From positions 6,944,001 through 7,008,000 of the forward strand of contig OX387193.1 of the NCBI GenBank assembly GCA_947561395.2: a DNA stretch of 64,000 nt. Direction: 5' to 3'. The notes under the pieces are model-generated. The model saw only the letters and a list, made by a program, of their open reading frames with translations. It was not told the DNA's origin and ran no database searches. The DNA comes from Buxus sempervirens. Lineage: Eukaryota; Streptophyta; Magnoliopsida; Buxales; Buxaceae. This document shows positions 1 to 11,871 of this stretch, piece by piece (position 1 is the stretch's first letter; each line of letters begins with the position of its first letter). Made by a program: the position numbers and the translations under genes.

Positions 1-261
1 TGTTTACACAAACTTACATAACAGTTACAGGGTCATTGGTGGATAGGTTTCAGAGGGATATGGAGTCTTTAAAAATTTCTAAAAGACATTTTTAGGAAAC
101 CAAATTTCACATTTATAACAATAATAGAGGCGGCAAAATTGTTATTCATATTGATAAAGTACACATCTTTGAACCTACAACTCAAATGCCCACTTTTGAG
201 TTGTCTCAATTTCAATTTGAGAATTATCATTATCAACAGGATTGGTGGAATCGCCTCTTTG

Positions 262-415
262 AATGGAGACCATTTCATCTGGTGCCACTTAGTGGTACCA
301 GCGTGAAACGTGCAGATGGATGCCCCTTTTCAATAGGGGGGCCCACATCCCAAAACATATCCCATCCGGTGGTTTCATGGTACCACAGGATTCCAGCTCT
401 AGAGGAAATGAATTC
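262..415. mobile_element. Small non-autonomous DNA transposon (MITE)
   Basis: A segment of about 150 bp that reappears in opposite orientation at 40932-41090. Shared landmarks are ATTTCATCTGG/TTTCATTTAGAG at one end, a GTGAAACG block, GGATGCCC, a GGCCC core, GGTGGTTTCA, and the end GCTCTAGAGGAAATG. The ends are imperfect inverted repeats. The second copy is a clean insertion into one tandem unit, which makes the mobile-element reading strong; exact ends here are approximate because I did not find a clear target duplication. Confidence 0.6.
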
Positions 416-2414
416 CTCTGAAAACAACCTACTCTTTCCAAAAGTATGACTGGTAAAAGACAATCCACCAAAAAATAAAAAAAGAAATAACTGCCCTTGA
501 GATGATGGAGACTGGAGTGGTGAAAAATGGGCTTTGCTATAGTTGAGAAGGATGGATCACATTAAGGCACCAATGCAAGGGCAAGTTTGGGGTTTTGGAA
601 GTATCCTAATGAAACATATGTAGACTAAGGATAAGGTATGAATTGAGAAGTATGTTGGTAACTCCTTAATAGGAAATGCATAATTAATTTTGAAAAAATA
701 AATTAAAAGGTATAGAATAGGAGTCGAGACCTGGGTTGACAAGAGATCCAGGGTTTCCCAAATAATACACAGAGATGCGTTTAATGGAATTAAGGAGAAT
801 GAAGCATGAAGTTTGGTAGAAGATCTCTAATCCAAGAGATAAATTAGGTAGGAAGATCACTCAGACAAGTGATCAAACTCTGACCCTGTTCATGTTATCT
901 TCTGTACTTTCTGTTACCATCAATTAGGGTTGTAACTTGCAAGACATTCACAACAAGAATACTATAATTCAAATCAAGAGTTTCAATAAAACTGCTAGTG
1001 GAGTTAGCAATTAAAAGGGAAAATCCACAAATCTTTCCAATTGCAAAATGCCAAAAACAGTAGCACCAGCATTTACAAAAGCACATTACGCAAAGAACCT
1101 GTTCGGGAAACTATTTCAAAAATCCCATCTCAAATCGAAGAACTCAACACATAATCATGTAGAAACACACATCATAAGAAAGCAGCAAAGCCAGTTGAGA
1201 TGCAAAACCACCAACCTATAATCACCTTTTACATGCTCGAGAAAAAACCCAACTGAACTGTCATATGAATTTAAAAAATTTAAAGGAAACTGACAGTTCT
1301 CGTTACCTGGCCCAGATACACGACACAGATATCTCTCTAAGATACATGCAACTGCACTGGAGAGCTTTAAAAATGGCTATATAATCATGTCCACTTCCAG
1401 CAATCGCCATTAAAAAACCCCATTAGACAGACTAGAAGTTCTGTGCTGGGAGTAAAAGATAGTACTTACTTTCATTTTTTTTACCACGTGGCAAAACTGC
1501 TGTTAACATCAATGCAACAGTGAGTGGTGAGCTCAGAGTAGAGACGGCCTCTCCCATCCTCGTTTCCAAACATATCTATAAAGTTGGTTAGGGCTTACGT
1601 GGACCACTTCAACTGACGCGAAACCTGTATATGTATATGTTTGAACAGTCAACAAGTTTTACTATTCAGGGTCTCTAACACCACAAAACCCTAAGCTGAG
1701 TTGATAACTAGTATAAGAAAAAAAAACCAGAAAATAATAGAACAGATTTTTAAATTCTCCAAACCACAATGAAGATCAAATCAAATACTTATGGCATGAA
1801 ATCTCAGCTCTCTCTTATTTCAGAGAGAAATCTAAGGCTTGTAAAACCCTAGAACTGAGACAGCTAAACGTATCCTGCACACAAGGAATATAATTAAACA
1901 CCAAACCAAACCATCTGCCAGGGTTTTTTCCCAAATCCATAGCAAAAGAATCATCAGTTTGAATACTGAATTCTGTTCCTGCCTAGCTATATCAAAACCT
2001 TCTATCTATGAAATGTTTAGTTTCATCCAGCACAGTCCCAATACAGTGTTATTATATACTTGCTTCCTGTCTTTCTCTCTTAATACACGTGTGTGTATGT
2101 ATATGTATGCATGCATGGAAGGATGTATGTATGTATTTAAAAACTACAAGTTTCATGATCAAGTTCTTCAACAAACAACTATTATAAACTCCAAACATTA
2201 CTCACTGGTTAAAGAAGCTACAACAGCTTCTAATGACCTACATAAACTATATAAAGATATTGATCAAGTCTATTAGATAATAACTGTAAAATCCAAATCC
2301 ATGTTTTGCACATCCAGACAACAACAGTATGCAGTTAGACTCTATCCGAGTCTTTTATTTAAAAAATCTTCCACAAACTCCAAGCACTACTGACTGGTTG
2401 TTGAGGGTTTCCCC
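416..2414. other. Intergenic / 3' flank of the response regulator
   Basis: No protein family is recognisable. The minus strand below 2415 is presumably the 3' UTR and downstream flank of the response regulator. Between about 1900 and 1300 the minus strand has CT-rich leader-like stretches and two short open runs starting at ATG (near 1577 and 1420), each ending near a GT. They could be untranslated exons of a gene running leftwards, but nothing identifies them. A (TGTA)n/(GCAT)n-like stretch lies near 2090-2130. Confidence 0.4.
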
Positions 2415-5400
2415 TCATGGCTGTTCTGGGGGGCTGTCATCCACCTCATAGTCATCAATGCCCAACTTGGGATCCATGACTTCGTCATCATCTTGCTGCT
2501 ACACAAATCACAACAATTGGTTAAAATTACGTGAAGTACTTAGATAATCGAAGTATTAGAGGAAGCTTTATCTTTCTATTCATATTGAAAATCAATATTG
2601 GAATGAAATAATATGCCTGATCCATAGTTTCGTTGGTCTGAATGAAGGTGATATCCGTAAAATCAATGTTATCAAATGATTTGGCAAGACGGCTGTTTCC
2701 AAAGGTATAGCTGGATTTTATCAGTTCAAACAGACTTTCATCTCCTCCACCAGTGCCGAAACTGTTACACTCTTGTTGTTGTAGTGATGGTGGTGGAGGT
2801 GGAGTTTGTTGACGATTCACGCTGTTGGTAAAGCTTGTTGGGAATTGGTTTGCACTCCCATACCCACCAGAAGAGGATTCTCCCTGAGTTGAGTAACCAG
2901 AATTTCCACCTGATTTTGGAGGCATATTGCCCCCAAAAATCTCATCCAACAGGTTCTTGTTGTAGTCAATTCCATGTGATGATTCACCAACAACTGATCC
3001 CATGGAACCCAATCCAGACAGGTCCCCAGTACTCGCCATCTGAACTCCAGCATAGTTAGTATTGGAGTAATTGAAATTTTGGAGCTGGTTGGAACTGCCA
3101 TGAGAACCCATGTTTCCAAGAGTAAAAGTGTTCTGAGCATGGAAGCCCAACATGTTGTTAAAGTTGTTAAGTGGACCATTGGCAAAAGACCCTACTCTTG
3201 CTTGAGGCTGCTGATTGATCATCTGCATTGTATCTCTACCTCTCATAAGGCCCCTCGATGTATGCCCATTTAACAGTGAGGCCATCTGAACATGATGTGG
3301 TTCCATTCCAAAAACTGTGTTGTTGGCGTCGCTATGGAGATTAAAAGTTGCAGCAGCTCCAAATGATTGTTGTGTGTTTCCCTGATTGCTCACCGGGAAT
3401 AATTGGAATTGGCCGTATTGCGGTTGAGCTGTAGAGTTGCTAGTGGATGCTCTCTGATTAAGGTAACTTGGAGTACCTGCAGTGCCAAATGGTTGCTGTA
3501 GGTTTCCCTGATTGCTCACCAGGAGTGATTGGCTATATATCAGTTGAGCGGGGTTGCTAGTCAATGCTTCCTGATTAAGGTAATTAATTGGACGACCAAT
3601 GGAAGCCATGGGAACAGAGGCACTAAGATTCTGAATGCTGCTGCCAAAACCTTGTTGGTTCGCTGTCTGTGAGTGCTGCAGCTCTGGGAATTGGGGAAGT
3701 CTTAGCTGTGTGCTAAGCATAAACGAAGGGTCGCCCAACGCAAAGCTCGATCTAAGAAATCCACCAGCTAAGGTCCTTGCCAAACTAGGTTCAATACACT
3801 GGCTTGCTTCTTGAATTTTTTTCAAGAATAGACGATATTTCTGCAAATTTCCATGTTTGTCATTACCAAAAAATAGAAATGGAACCATAAACAATATTTT
3901 TGTATCCAAGAAGGTTTTTCAATAATTAATTAAAAGCTTTTCTTAATTTAGAAATCATTTGGCATTCATAATTATGCAATTTTGCAATTATAGTGGCGCT
4001 TTTACAAGCTGACTATTGACTAATCACTCATAGTTAAAAAGAAAAGGCATATTAACCTAAGAGTTGTTACCGTCAAGCCAATAAAGATCATATAAAAATA
4101 TTTCTTGATGAACAATCTGTGAAAAACAGTTTCATTCATTTATCAATTAGCTTCCTTGAATATATATTTTTTATAACCTGTCTATAAGTGTATGCTGCAA
4201 ATTTATTCATGAAATTTTTTTTTCACTTACTGTCCTAGTACAAAGCATGCATGCTAATACACATGGCAGTCGGCATGCATGTCATCAAACTAGCTAACAA
4301 GTGTTTGCGGCTTCTAGAGCAGCCTGTACACAAGTTTTTGCCAAGGAATAATTCGTAGAGTGAAAGACATAATACCGGAGATAATGATCTGGTTAAGCAA
4401 ACCTAAAGTGAAATCTCTAATGCCAATTCGGGACCACTGGACTGGATTTGTATTCAATAACCGCTGAAACAAAACATGAGTTAGAAATTGTAGGTGGTCC
4501 AAATTTTGAAAATTTTCAGTTGCCTTCTTGTTTAATTTAGTTCATATTTACCTTGAGGTTTTTAGTGTTGGATGCTTAAATTGTTGATCATAGTTGTATT
4601 GCAGGTTTAGATTCAGGTCATGCATTCTGCAATAGCTGTTTATGATAGTGAATCTGCTATTAATTAATACTTCTGAACATCTTTATGTACAAAAATTATC
4701 ATGCAATCTAATCTTCTCTTTATTTTTTTCCTTTTCCATTTCTTACTATGATAAAAAGTATTATCCAAATTAAATTTTAAAAAGGAAAAAAATTGTCTTC
4801 TGCATTCAAATGACAAGTGAAAACAACATAAAAAGGAAAGATCCAAAAATTTCTTCAACTTATCCAGAAAAAACCTGCAAGTGACTCGCGATATTTTCTC
4901 TAGTTAATCCGGGCATATTCATCAGCACAAGTATTTTCTTTGGGACAGCCTCTGAAGGAATACAAATCAGAAAAAAATGGTATTCAGTAAGTATCATATA
5001 AAGACATCCTGAAGCAAAGTAAACATAGTTAGAGAATCCGTGGAGTCATTTTTTAACTGAAAGAAAGATATCTCTTACTATTAAGCCCCAATTGATCAAT
5101 GGCTTCCAGGAACTTTTTGTGAAGCTCATTAGTCCAAATCACTCTCCGCTTCTTCGCGTTGGAGGAATCATCTTTATCCTTCCCTTTGCATATGTTTTTC
5201 CCTTTCGATGCTCTTTTATTGGAGTCCTCCTGCATGCTACTTCCTTCATTCACTGAAGATTCACACTCCAAATTCTCTTCAGAGACATGCCCAGCTGCTG
5301 TTGTTGATTCAGCTCTAACACTTCCCATCTGTTCAATAGCCACTGCATTCTCATTATTTGGCACAAATGCAAATTGCCAAAGATCTTTAAGGTCATCCAC

Positions 5401-6708
5401 AGTTACTGGTTTCAAGATGTAATATACTGCTCCATTTTCTAGAGCTCTTAGCATTATATCCTCATAGTCATCACCTGACATCACTACATTACATGATAAA
5501 AACCAATCAGAAACAACGATGGCTAATGGAAAAAGAATGATATATATCAAAAGCAGCACCAAAGTTGGAGACACTCACTAACAACAGGCACCTCAAATTC
5601 CTCCTTAATTCTCTCTAGTAGCTCAAATCCATCCATTTCAGGCATGTGAACATCTGTTAGAACAAGGTCAATTGAACCTTCTCTTTCCCGAAGAATGGAT
5701 AAAGCCTCAATTGCTCGTCTAATAGCACAAACTGAAATTTTGAACAAAACAAGCAATATATGAGGAAGCAATCTAGAAGGAAAAAAAATCAATTAGTACT
5801 TTGGGGGATGATCGAGAAGAAGTAATGGAGCTATCAGATCTATTTTTTCCCATGTCTTAAGAGTTCTTCAAAGAACAAGTCCACAGTCACTATCTGTTAA
5901 AGCTTATCAAAGAAGACATAAAAGGAACAAGGAGTTTTAGTACTAGATCATCAACTGAACTGCATGCAGATGCATTTCATTCAAGTTTCATGACCTAATC
6001 TTTTAGTGTTATTAGATCATGGAAGAATCAGTGATTGCACACTACTTGAACCATTAGAAATCTTCCATGGAAGATTTAAAAGCCTAAACGTAGACAACAA
6101 AAACAACCAGTGATATCTAAAAATTAACTAAACTTTGGGGGATGATCGAGAAGAAGTAATCTTAAAAAAATAAAAATAGAAATTGTAATCTGTAAGGACC
6201 AAAATGGAAGTGAATTTGCTTATAACGAGTCAAAATAAAAGGGGGTAAAGATGGAAAAATATCCATTACATTAGGAAAAGAAAGAATATCAAATATTTCC
6301 TTCTGCCAAAGATAGAGTGAAAAATGGACAAAAAATGATCATCAACTGCTTTCATCACCCTAATAGAGTTAGGGATTCATCCTCTAGCTCCATGACCCAA
6401 AATCATATCTCACTTCTACCTTCCATTGAAAAAAAAATGCTTGAAGATGGAAAGACAGGTCTCTGAGTGAATTAAAATACACATGATCAAAAGCCTTCAG
6501 TCTTGGTAAATCCGGATCTTAATTTCTAACATATCCTAAAAAAAGAAGCATGAAATCTCCTTGATATACCTCCATAGTTGCATCCTTCAAGCATCCTTGA
6601 TACAACTGCAAGGCATGCAAAATCATCATCTATAACCAAAATGCTTATAGATCCAGGAGAAGTGTTAGTCCTGCTAGATTGGGGAGAGGTAAGCATCTCA
6701 CAATTCAT
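2415..6708 (-). CDS. Type-B response regulator (ARR-B type, cytokinin signalling transcription factor)
   Basis: Six exons on the minus strand: 6570-6708, 5579-5731, 5079-5483, 4875-4951, 2617-3840 and 2415-2498. They join in one frame to 2082 nt, 693 aa, a normal length for type-B regulators. Exons 1-3 encode the receiver domain: the acidic pair in VIDDD, the phospho-acceptor Asp in [13 protein letters not shown], and the Lys in YILKPV. A basic linker follows, then the GARP/Myb-like DNA-binding domain split over exons 3-5 ([54 protein letters not shown]). The long last part is rich in Q, N, S and G, typical of the activation region. Family knowledge: histidine phosphotransfer proteins phosphorylate the Asp, and the factor then activates cytokinin genes in the nucleus. 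I start at 6708 because this gives the usual short leader before the receiver; an in-frame ATG at 6804 would add 32 residues. The last junction fits only with a GC donor (CAG|GC at 2617), so the C-terminus is the least certain part. Confidence 0.88.
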
Positions 6709-8475
6709 TTTTAGAGAACAGTGAGATTTACCAAGAAGACATCCTGGAATGGAGCCTGAGAATGGAGGTAGAATAGAATGCAAATGACATGCAGACACTG
6801 ACAAGATAACTTTTAAGGAGGAAAGAGAGAATTTAGGGAGCTATATCAAAAAGGTTCACCTCATATATTTATTTTTCCTAAAAATTTTTCACTCTATATG
6901 AAAAACATTTGACTGAAACAAAAAACTGATAAATATGATAAAAACTTCCAAAGGTATTGTCTCTAGACGCTGCATGAACCCCAGTCCAGGGACATTCATG
7001 TTGAAAGCCCAAAATGAATTTGACACTTAAGGAAAAACGCCCAAAAAAAGAGGTTATTCAATTTTGAGAAGATTTTAAAATCTTTCACATCCATCATTTT
7101 AATGCTTTTTATGGACCTTATCCTCCTTTTAAGGGATGGTTTTCAGGTTTTCATGTGTTTAAACTAGAACTCACTTAGTTAGGAGATAATTGTCTAATAA
7201 ACTAACTAAGTGTTGCTAATCATGTTTAGAGAGCAATTAGTTCATTTAACAATGTAATTAAACTTGCATAATGAAACCCTTAGGCCAAATTGCATTAGGA
7301 ACCTTGACAAAACATCTAATAATTGCCTTTCTGAGAGGCTAGCTAAGATAACATAGTAATTAATCAAGTAGGCATTCATCAAGCAATCTACAGTGTTCGA
7401 GTTTTCATGATGTAGTTACACCTATGTACATTTAGTACATTTTATCTTACTAGCTGTCTGTTGTTATAATCCGTAAGTACTAAAAAACAAATAAGAAAAG
7501 ATCATCGAACCAAAGTTCTTGTCAACAAGTATAATTCAACAACAGTTAAAAGTATTCCTAATCGATCGAAACATTCATTCCGACATGGTGGTGCTCTACT
7601 TTCAATGAATATTATTTATGGAGAAGATGGAAAATATGACCATTGGCCATCAAAACTTGAGAATCAGATTAACTGTAGCAAATATATATCGGAATAAAGC
7701 TCATTAGATTTTAAATGCACATCATCAGTAGGACACACTGTTACACTCTAGTAACCTCAATATTCTCGGTGAATCTTTCCATTTTTAGGGCTAGTATCTC
7801 AGTCAGAAGTAAGGGGAGTTATAAAAAAAAAATACTGCCCTCATATTATACTAAGTTAGCATGATTTTCTACTTACTTGTACTAATCTCTTGATCTTCTC
7901 TAATTATCAAAATAAACATAGTTAATTAAAATTATGGTTAGATTCATTCTCATCCTTTGCCATTCACCCAAATCAACAAAGATAAGGTTCTCCATGGATA
8001 TTCTTCATTGCATTAAATGTATACCCAAAAGGCAACCCATATTCCTCTATTTACCTTATTTAGCTTGAAACATTTTTTTTATTGCATTTAATTTGAGATT
8101 TCGTATCCTAAGGTAAACTTTGCATTTAATGCGAGCACGCGTAAAAAATAATTTCAAAGAGAGTGACAGATGGATGGTGGTACATTGTTTGAAACCCCCA
8201 CCCCTCTGCGTTGATAGTAGTAATAATGTTGGCAGGAAAGATGAGGGGGAGGAGAATTAACAACAATAATAGGAATGATAATAGAAGATGAAGAGACTAA
8301 AGAATGGCCTAAAACTAATGTTTGTATAATTAATATTTATTTTGTGGCAGAATAGCTACATTATGTTTTTCATATCACCTTGCTCTTGAGAGTTATTGGA
8401 CTAGAAAATGTTGGGGAAGGATTTCAAACGGATTGTCTTAGATGCAATACAAAAAAATTGATTATGTTTAATGAA
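6709..8475. other. 5' flank of the response regulator; AT-rich intergenic DNA
   Basis: AT-rich sequence with no gene recognised. It should contain the promoter and 5' UTR of the minus-strand response regulator, but I could not place a TATA box or start site with confidence. Confidence 0.4.
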
Positions 8476-8614
<139 letters not shown>

Positions 8615-8838
8615 TGATTTACATCGAAAAATCTCTTGTGCATTTGTATACAATCACCAGTTCAAGAAATAGTATCATGAGTATTGGTGCTAATGATAAA
8701 ACCTCACGCTTTTTCTACTTCAAAATTTTTTTTTTAATTCTTCTTGTCAAAAGAGGAATAGAACAGTGCGCTTTGTTCATATCATATGTTCACATAATTT
8801 TGGATATATTCTTCATTGAAACCTTCAAAAATACTTAG

Positions 8839-10026
8839 GCCTCGATTGAGTCCCAGAATAGAGGTGGAATTCAAAGTAAAAATTGGAATTGGGCTCTCAA
8901 TTCTAATATTTCTGATTGGTTGAATATTTAAAATTTGAAATTATAATTCAGCCAAATTCCATTGAATTTGTTCTTGAGGTATCTTATAGATAACCGAATT
9001 CACATAGTAATAGAAGAGAATTCAAATTATTGTGTCCAAAAAATAATTTATATAAAGATAATGTGAAGTTAGTAAAAAACCACCTTTTTGGAGAGAAGGT
9101 TTTAAAGAGAGAGAGAGAGAGAACTTTAAAACAAGGAGGGAATGCTCTAGAGGGAGAAAATATAAGGAGAAGTTGTAGAGACAAAAACCTCTAGCGAGAG
9201 AAGGTTTTAGAAAGAGTATGTTCTTGAGAGAGGATAAAAAAGTGAGAGGAATGCTCTACAGAGAGAAAATTCTAAAGAGAGAAAGCTCTAAATCGAGGGA
9301 ATGCTCCAGAGAGAAGGTTCTAAAAGGAGAAAACTCTAGAAAAAGGGGTATGCTCTAGAAAAAATCTTCAGAAATAAGGTTCTAGAGATAGAACACTCTA
9401 GATAATGGGAAATTCTCTATAGAAAGAAAATCTAGAGAAAACACGCTAGACAAGGCATGCTCTATAGCAAAAAATTCAAAGAGAGAAGTTTCTAGAAAGA
9501 GAAAACTCTAGAGAGAAGGGAATCCTCTAAAGAAAGAAAATACTAGAAAGAGAAGGGGGTGCTTTAGAGAGAAAATTTAGAAAGAGAATCTTCTAGAGAG
9601 AAAACTCTAGAAAAAGAGATGAATACTATATAGAGAGAGAAAAACTCTACATAGAGGAGAAACTTTGAAGAAAGAAAATCTAAAAAGAGAAGGTTCTAGA
9701 AAAAAACACTCTAGAAAGAGAAGGGGAATGCTCTATAGAGAATGTTCTTAAGAGAAAATTTCAGACAAAAGAAAATGATTTAAAGAGAGAAAATTTTAAA
9801 GAGAAAGAAGGGAAAAGTTTTTAGCATTATTAGTTCTATAATTAAAGAATTGTAATTGAATTTTATAAGCTCATCTAATCAATGGAATTGGAGTTAAATC
9901 TAAGTATTAAAAATTCTCATTCTAAATTTCAATTTCTCGCATCATCCATTCACAAAATTTTAATTCTATTAAATTCCAATTATGAATAAATTAGAATTTG
10001 AATTATTGGGTCCAGTGACAATGAGG
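8839..10026. mobile_element. Candidate TIR element filled with a purine minisatellite
   Basis: The left end GGCCTCGATTGAGTCCC and the inverted right end (CCTCATTGTCACTGGACC read on the minus strand) are loosely complementary. Both are followed inward by AT-rich GGAATT-type sequence, like MITE-type elements that begin GGCCTCG. The ends are too diverged and the target duplication too unclear (TTA versus TAA) to be sure. Confidence 0.3.
9080..9825. repeat. Degenerate purine-rich minisatellite
   Basis: About 750 bp of imperfect repeats built from phrases such as GAATGCTCTAGAGAGAAAA, AGAAGGTTCTAGAGAG and GAAAACTCTAGA. Strand asymmetry is strong (almost all purine plus CTCTAGA islands). The unit length varies, so it looks like a decayed tandem array, not a coding region. 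Confidence 0.75.
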
Positions 10027-10975
10027 TAAAGTAATTAAGTTTTCCAACCAAGCATATATAAAAGATATCATCTACCTTGTTTCTTCCATCTTCTTTCTTT
10101 AATTTATCATTGAAGACTAAGGGTGTGGGTATTGGATTGCAATTAAACATCCTAAACTTGTTCAAAATTTTTTCAGCATATTTTCTTTGAGAGTCAAACA
10201 CTCCTTAATGTCAATAAACTTCAAATACAAGAAAGTAAGGTAACAATCACATAGCATTAACTTCATACTTCTTTATTTCCTTTTTAAATTCTTCAATCAT
10301 CTTTTCATTACTTTCGATTAGCACCAAATCATCAACAAAAAGAGCTACAATGAGAATGTTAAACATTCCTTTATTCTTCACATACAAGGTAGGCTCACTT
10401 CTACTCTTCTTGAAGCCCTTTTAGTCAAAATAGCTATTAATTTCAATATATCATGCTTTGTAGCTTGCTTTAGCTCTTAAGTGCTTTCCTTAGCTTGTCA
10501 CTTATCGTCTTCACCTTGGATAACAACTCCTTAAGGTTGCTCCAAATAAACCTCCTTTTTAACACTATTCAAAATGCAGATTTGACACAAAATTGGTGAA
10601 ATATCAAACCTTTTTGTGCAGGTAAGCAAATGAGAGCTCTCATCTTGTCTAGGCAAGCTATTGGAACAAAAGTTTCATTATAATTAACATTGAGCTGTTG
10701 CACCCTTGGAAACTAATCTTGCCTTGTTAATTTCTTTGTACCAAGCCATCCACATTATATTTCAGCTTGTAGATCCACTTTACTCAAACGATTTTTTTTT
10801 TCCTGTTCGTTTTTTGGCCTCTCAACCAACACTCATGTCTTGTTCTTCTTAATCTCTTCTTCCACGGCCTTCTTCCAACAGTCTTCTTTCATCGCTTCTT
10901 CAAAATTTTCTACTTCAACAATTAACATAAAAGTTACTTCTTGCATAAATATCATCTAAGCTTTTTGATTTTATT
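9980..10975 (-). pseudogene. Decayed Ty1/copia reverse transcriptase fragment
   Basis: Minus-strand translation gives recognisable copia RT blocks in several broken frames. From 5' to 3' of the old gene: an EEAMKEDCWKKAVEEEIKKN-like block (about 10830-10905), a VALFVDDLVLIESN-like block carrying the catalytic DD (about 10310-10370), and KYAEKILNKFRMFNCNPIPT to LVGKLNYFTS (10020-10190). Stops and frameshifts separate them and no LTRs are visible, so this is an old fragment. Confidence 0.8.
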
Positions 10976-11412
10976 GAAGTTGAGATTGGTAATGAGGAAC
11001 TTAAACTTGGATGTGTTGGTGAGCTTGGTTGTAAAACTCTACTTTTGAAAAGGAAAACAGTTCCATTTGAGAGGTAGCTAGCCAGTTGCATCAACTCTTA
11101 TTTGGCTTACAATTTTACACATGCTCAAAGCAAGACCAAGTTATCCCCCAATGGTTCCATAGAAGAGAATGAGTCTTAGGTAATTGTGGATCGATTACAA
11201 TACTTTTTTCAACTTTTCTATTTCGTATAAGGAAACTTTTTTGTCAATAATGTTGGAAAGATTGAATAAAACAGGTTTATTCCTATAGTTGCACACTTTG
11301 ATCTGAACGGTCCACACGATATTGGTCTTTCATTAATGTATCAAGTTCTTTAGTTTTGCTAGGGCTTGGAAGTATCTTCATCTGTATACGGGTGCAGCTC
11401 TTTATTTTATGT

Positions 11413-11796
11413 TGTATATTTATATGGAGATCTCTTCTTCCTTCCTATTTTTGAAACATAAGTAGTTGTGAAAAGAAAAGATGGATGGCTAACTTCGACG
11501 GTAGCCGAACCTCCTAGTTCAAGTGTTGAATAAATTAAAGACTTCATAATCTTTATTAGATAACCAAAATACCTTAAATACATTAGCTCTTGATACGATG
11601 GACTCTTCCGGCAACAACTACCTCCTATTATCTAGGATACTAGGACTTTGAATACTTATCTCCTAGGACTCTTGACAATTATCTACTAACTGATTAGGAG
11701 GTTGCAGATAATCACCCAAACTACTAAGAATGCTAATTCCACAATGACTCTTATCTATCCTACCACATGGAAGTACTAAGAATTAAATCCTTATCA
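11413..11796 (-). repeat. 3' LTR of the gypsy element
   Basis: In element orientation it begins TGATAAGGATTTAATTC and ends in TACA, giving the usual TG...CA termini. It aligns end to end with 16206-16588. Confidence 0.93.
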
Positions 11797-11812
11797 TTCC
11801 TCCCCCCTTGAA
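11797..11812 (-). other. Polypurine tract of the gypsy element
   Basis: On the minus strand CAAGGGGGGAGGAA lies directly before the TG of the 3' LTR, the expected place for the plus-strand primer. Confidence 0.75.
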
Positions 11813-11871
11813 AAAGCCTTGTCCTCAAGGTTAGCTTCATGAAATCTAATATGTAAATCACGAAGACGCTC

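Noticed and set aside
6709-6804. Upstream ATG of the response regulator, 32 extra residues
   Set aside because: The extension has no family resemblance; starting at 6708 gives the usual short leader before the receiver domain.
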